Below, one piece after another: positions 63,302 to 64,000 of a stretch of 64,000 nt of DNA (position 1 is the stretch's first letter; the number at the start of each line of letters is the position of its first letter). This DNA is from Selenomonas sp. AB3002 (GTDB taxonomy: Bacteria > Bacillota > Negativicutes > Selenomonadales > Selenomonadaceae). The stretch lies in NCBI RefSeq assembly GCF_000702545.1, contig NZ_JNIO01000008.1:1364001-1428000 (forward strand), read 5' to 3'. Both the position numbers and the translations under genes were made by a program. Under the pieces are notes generated by a model. The model made no database searches, was not told where the DNA came from, and saw only the letters and a program-made list of their open reading frames with translations.

Positions 63302-64000
63302 AAAATCCTCCAGAAGCATCCAACATTTCCCCGCAACAAATAGTCGCTGCATCTGACATCAAAAATAGTGCACAAGCTGCTATTTCTTCCGGGGATAAAA
63401 TTCTCCCTAAGGCACAACTTTTTGTAGGATCTCCTGCATTGTAATCATTAAGAGAAGATGCTACTATACCCGGACAGATTCCATTAATCACAATCCCTAA
63501 ATTTAAAACTTTCTTTGCGTGACTTCGCACCATTTCGGAAAAAGCATATTTACTCCCCTGGTAACTTCCCTGTATATTATAATTTCTGCTTTCAATAGAC
63601 GAAACGCAAAATATATTCCCCTTTATATGATTATTATTTAAATACGTAGCAAATTTCCTTAATAAAAACATAGGACCTTTTAAATTAGTATCCCATACAG
63701 CATCCCATTCCTCCTCCGTTTCATTCCAGGGCTTCCAATTATGATGGCTTACATAAACGCCAGCATTGTTTACCAATCCATCCAAATATCCTCCGCACAG
63801 GCTTGCAGCCTCATTGATTTTCTCCCATATAAGCGAAACATCCCTAACATCCCATTGCATACACGAAAGTCTATCGTTTCCGAATTCTTCTTTCACCTTC
63901 TCCAGTTTCTCAAGATTTCGTCCACAAATACACACATAACAACCTTCGTCAAGGAGAGCCTTGGCAATCGCCTTGCCAATACCGCTCCCCCCTCCTGTAA
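63288..64000 (-). CDS. Short-chain dehydrogenase/reductase (5' end outside window)
   Basis: About 237 residues visible. NAD(P) motif 'TGGGSGIGKA' right at the window edge, 'LVNNAGVYV' stabilising motif, catalytic Ser in 'CVSSIES' and 'YQGSK' (Tyr-x-x-x-Lys), ending 'GEMLDASGGFY'. A classical SDR; substrate not readable. Coupled to the propeller-like gene by overlap, in the AT-rich segment, which suggests a transferred sugar or polysaccharide gene group. Confidence 0.9.
   Translation of the reverse strand, partial: TGGGSGIGKAIAKALLDEGCYVCICGRNLEKLEKVKEEFGNDRLSCMQWDVRDVSLIWEKINEAASLCGGYLDGLVNNAGVYVSHHNWKPWNETEEEWDAVWDTNLKGPMFLLRKFATYLNNNHIKGNIFCVSSIESRNYNIQGSYQGSKYAFSEMVRSHAKKVLNLGIVINGICPGIVASSLNDYNAGDPTKSCALGRILSPEEIAACALFLMSDAATICCGEMLDASGGFYAAF

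Overview
The window reads as a chromosomal segment from a member of the Negativicutes, most likely a motile Selenomonas-like species. This is inference from gene content: flagellar motor genes, a CheX-type system, LL-diaminopimelate aminotransferase (DapL), sodium-pump decarboxylase subunits, an anaerobic cobalt chelatase, a PPi-type phosphofructokinase, a giant 2-hydroxyacyl-CoA-dehydratase-activase-like protein, strong AGGAGG ribosome binding sites and several TTG/GTG starts. Housekeeping DNA is GC-rich. Two stretches, about 22.3-29 kb and 62-64 kb, are clearly AT-rich and look acquired.

Layout. 0-10 kb: the 5' part of an acyl-CoA synthetase gene, lgt, a degenerate AdoMet-decarboxylase homologue, a CorC/CBS membrane protein, an OmpR/histidine-kinase pair, guaB, a free-standing structured RNA candidate, tRNA-Pro(GGG) and two CheX-type genes. 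10-18 kb: rpoC and rpoB. 18-29.9 kb: an accessory island with a type I restriction-modification system (hsdM, hsdS, hsdR), an OLD-like ATPase/TOPRIM nuclease and several toxin-antitoxin-like small genes. An 1844-bp insertion sequence splits hsdS with an exact 8-bp target duplication. 29.9-33.9 kb: rplL, rplJ with its L10 leader, rplA, rplK, nusG, secE, rpmG and four tRNA genes. The island therefore sits between rplL and rpoB, which are neighbours in most bacteria.

34-46 kb: PPi-dependent phosphofructokinase; oadG-oadB; a coupled cdaA-cdaR-FAD protein-glmM-cbiK operon joining c-di-AMP synthesis to cell-wall precursor supply; ilvE; NAD(P)HX repair; acpS. 46-54 kb: motAB, a LysR regulator, a Dcu-type C4-dicarboxylate transporter, dapL, tRNA-Pro(CGG), a UPF0158 protein and a phosphoribosyltransferase. 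54-61 kb: the 1421-residue activase-like fusion and an ecfA1-ecfA2-ecfT vitamin/metal transporter core, preceded by a phased direct-repeat array. 61-64 kb: two small DNA-binding proteins, then an AT-rich group (truncated hexapeptide acyltransferase, beta-propeller-like protein, SDR oxidoreductase) running off the right edge.

The features most worth a second look are the island in the ribosomal/RNA-polymerase block, the precise IS insertion in hsdS, the OLD-like gene inside that locus, the 7.93-8.14 kb RNA, the AdoMet-decarboxylase homologue without its pyruvoyl serine, and the 4-copy repeat array upstream of the ECF genes.
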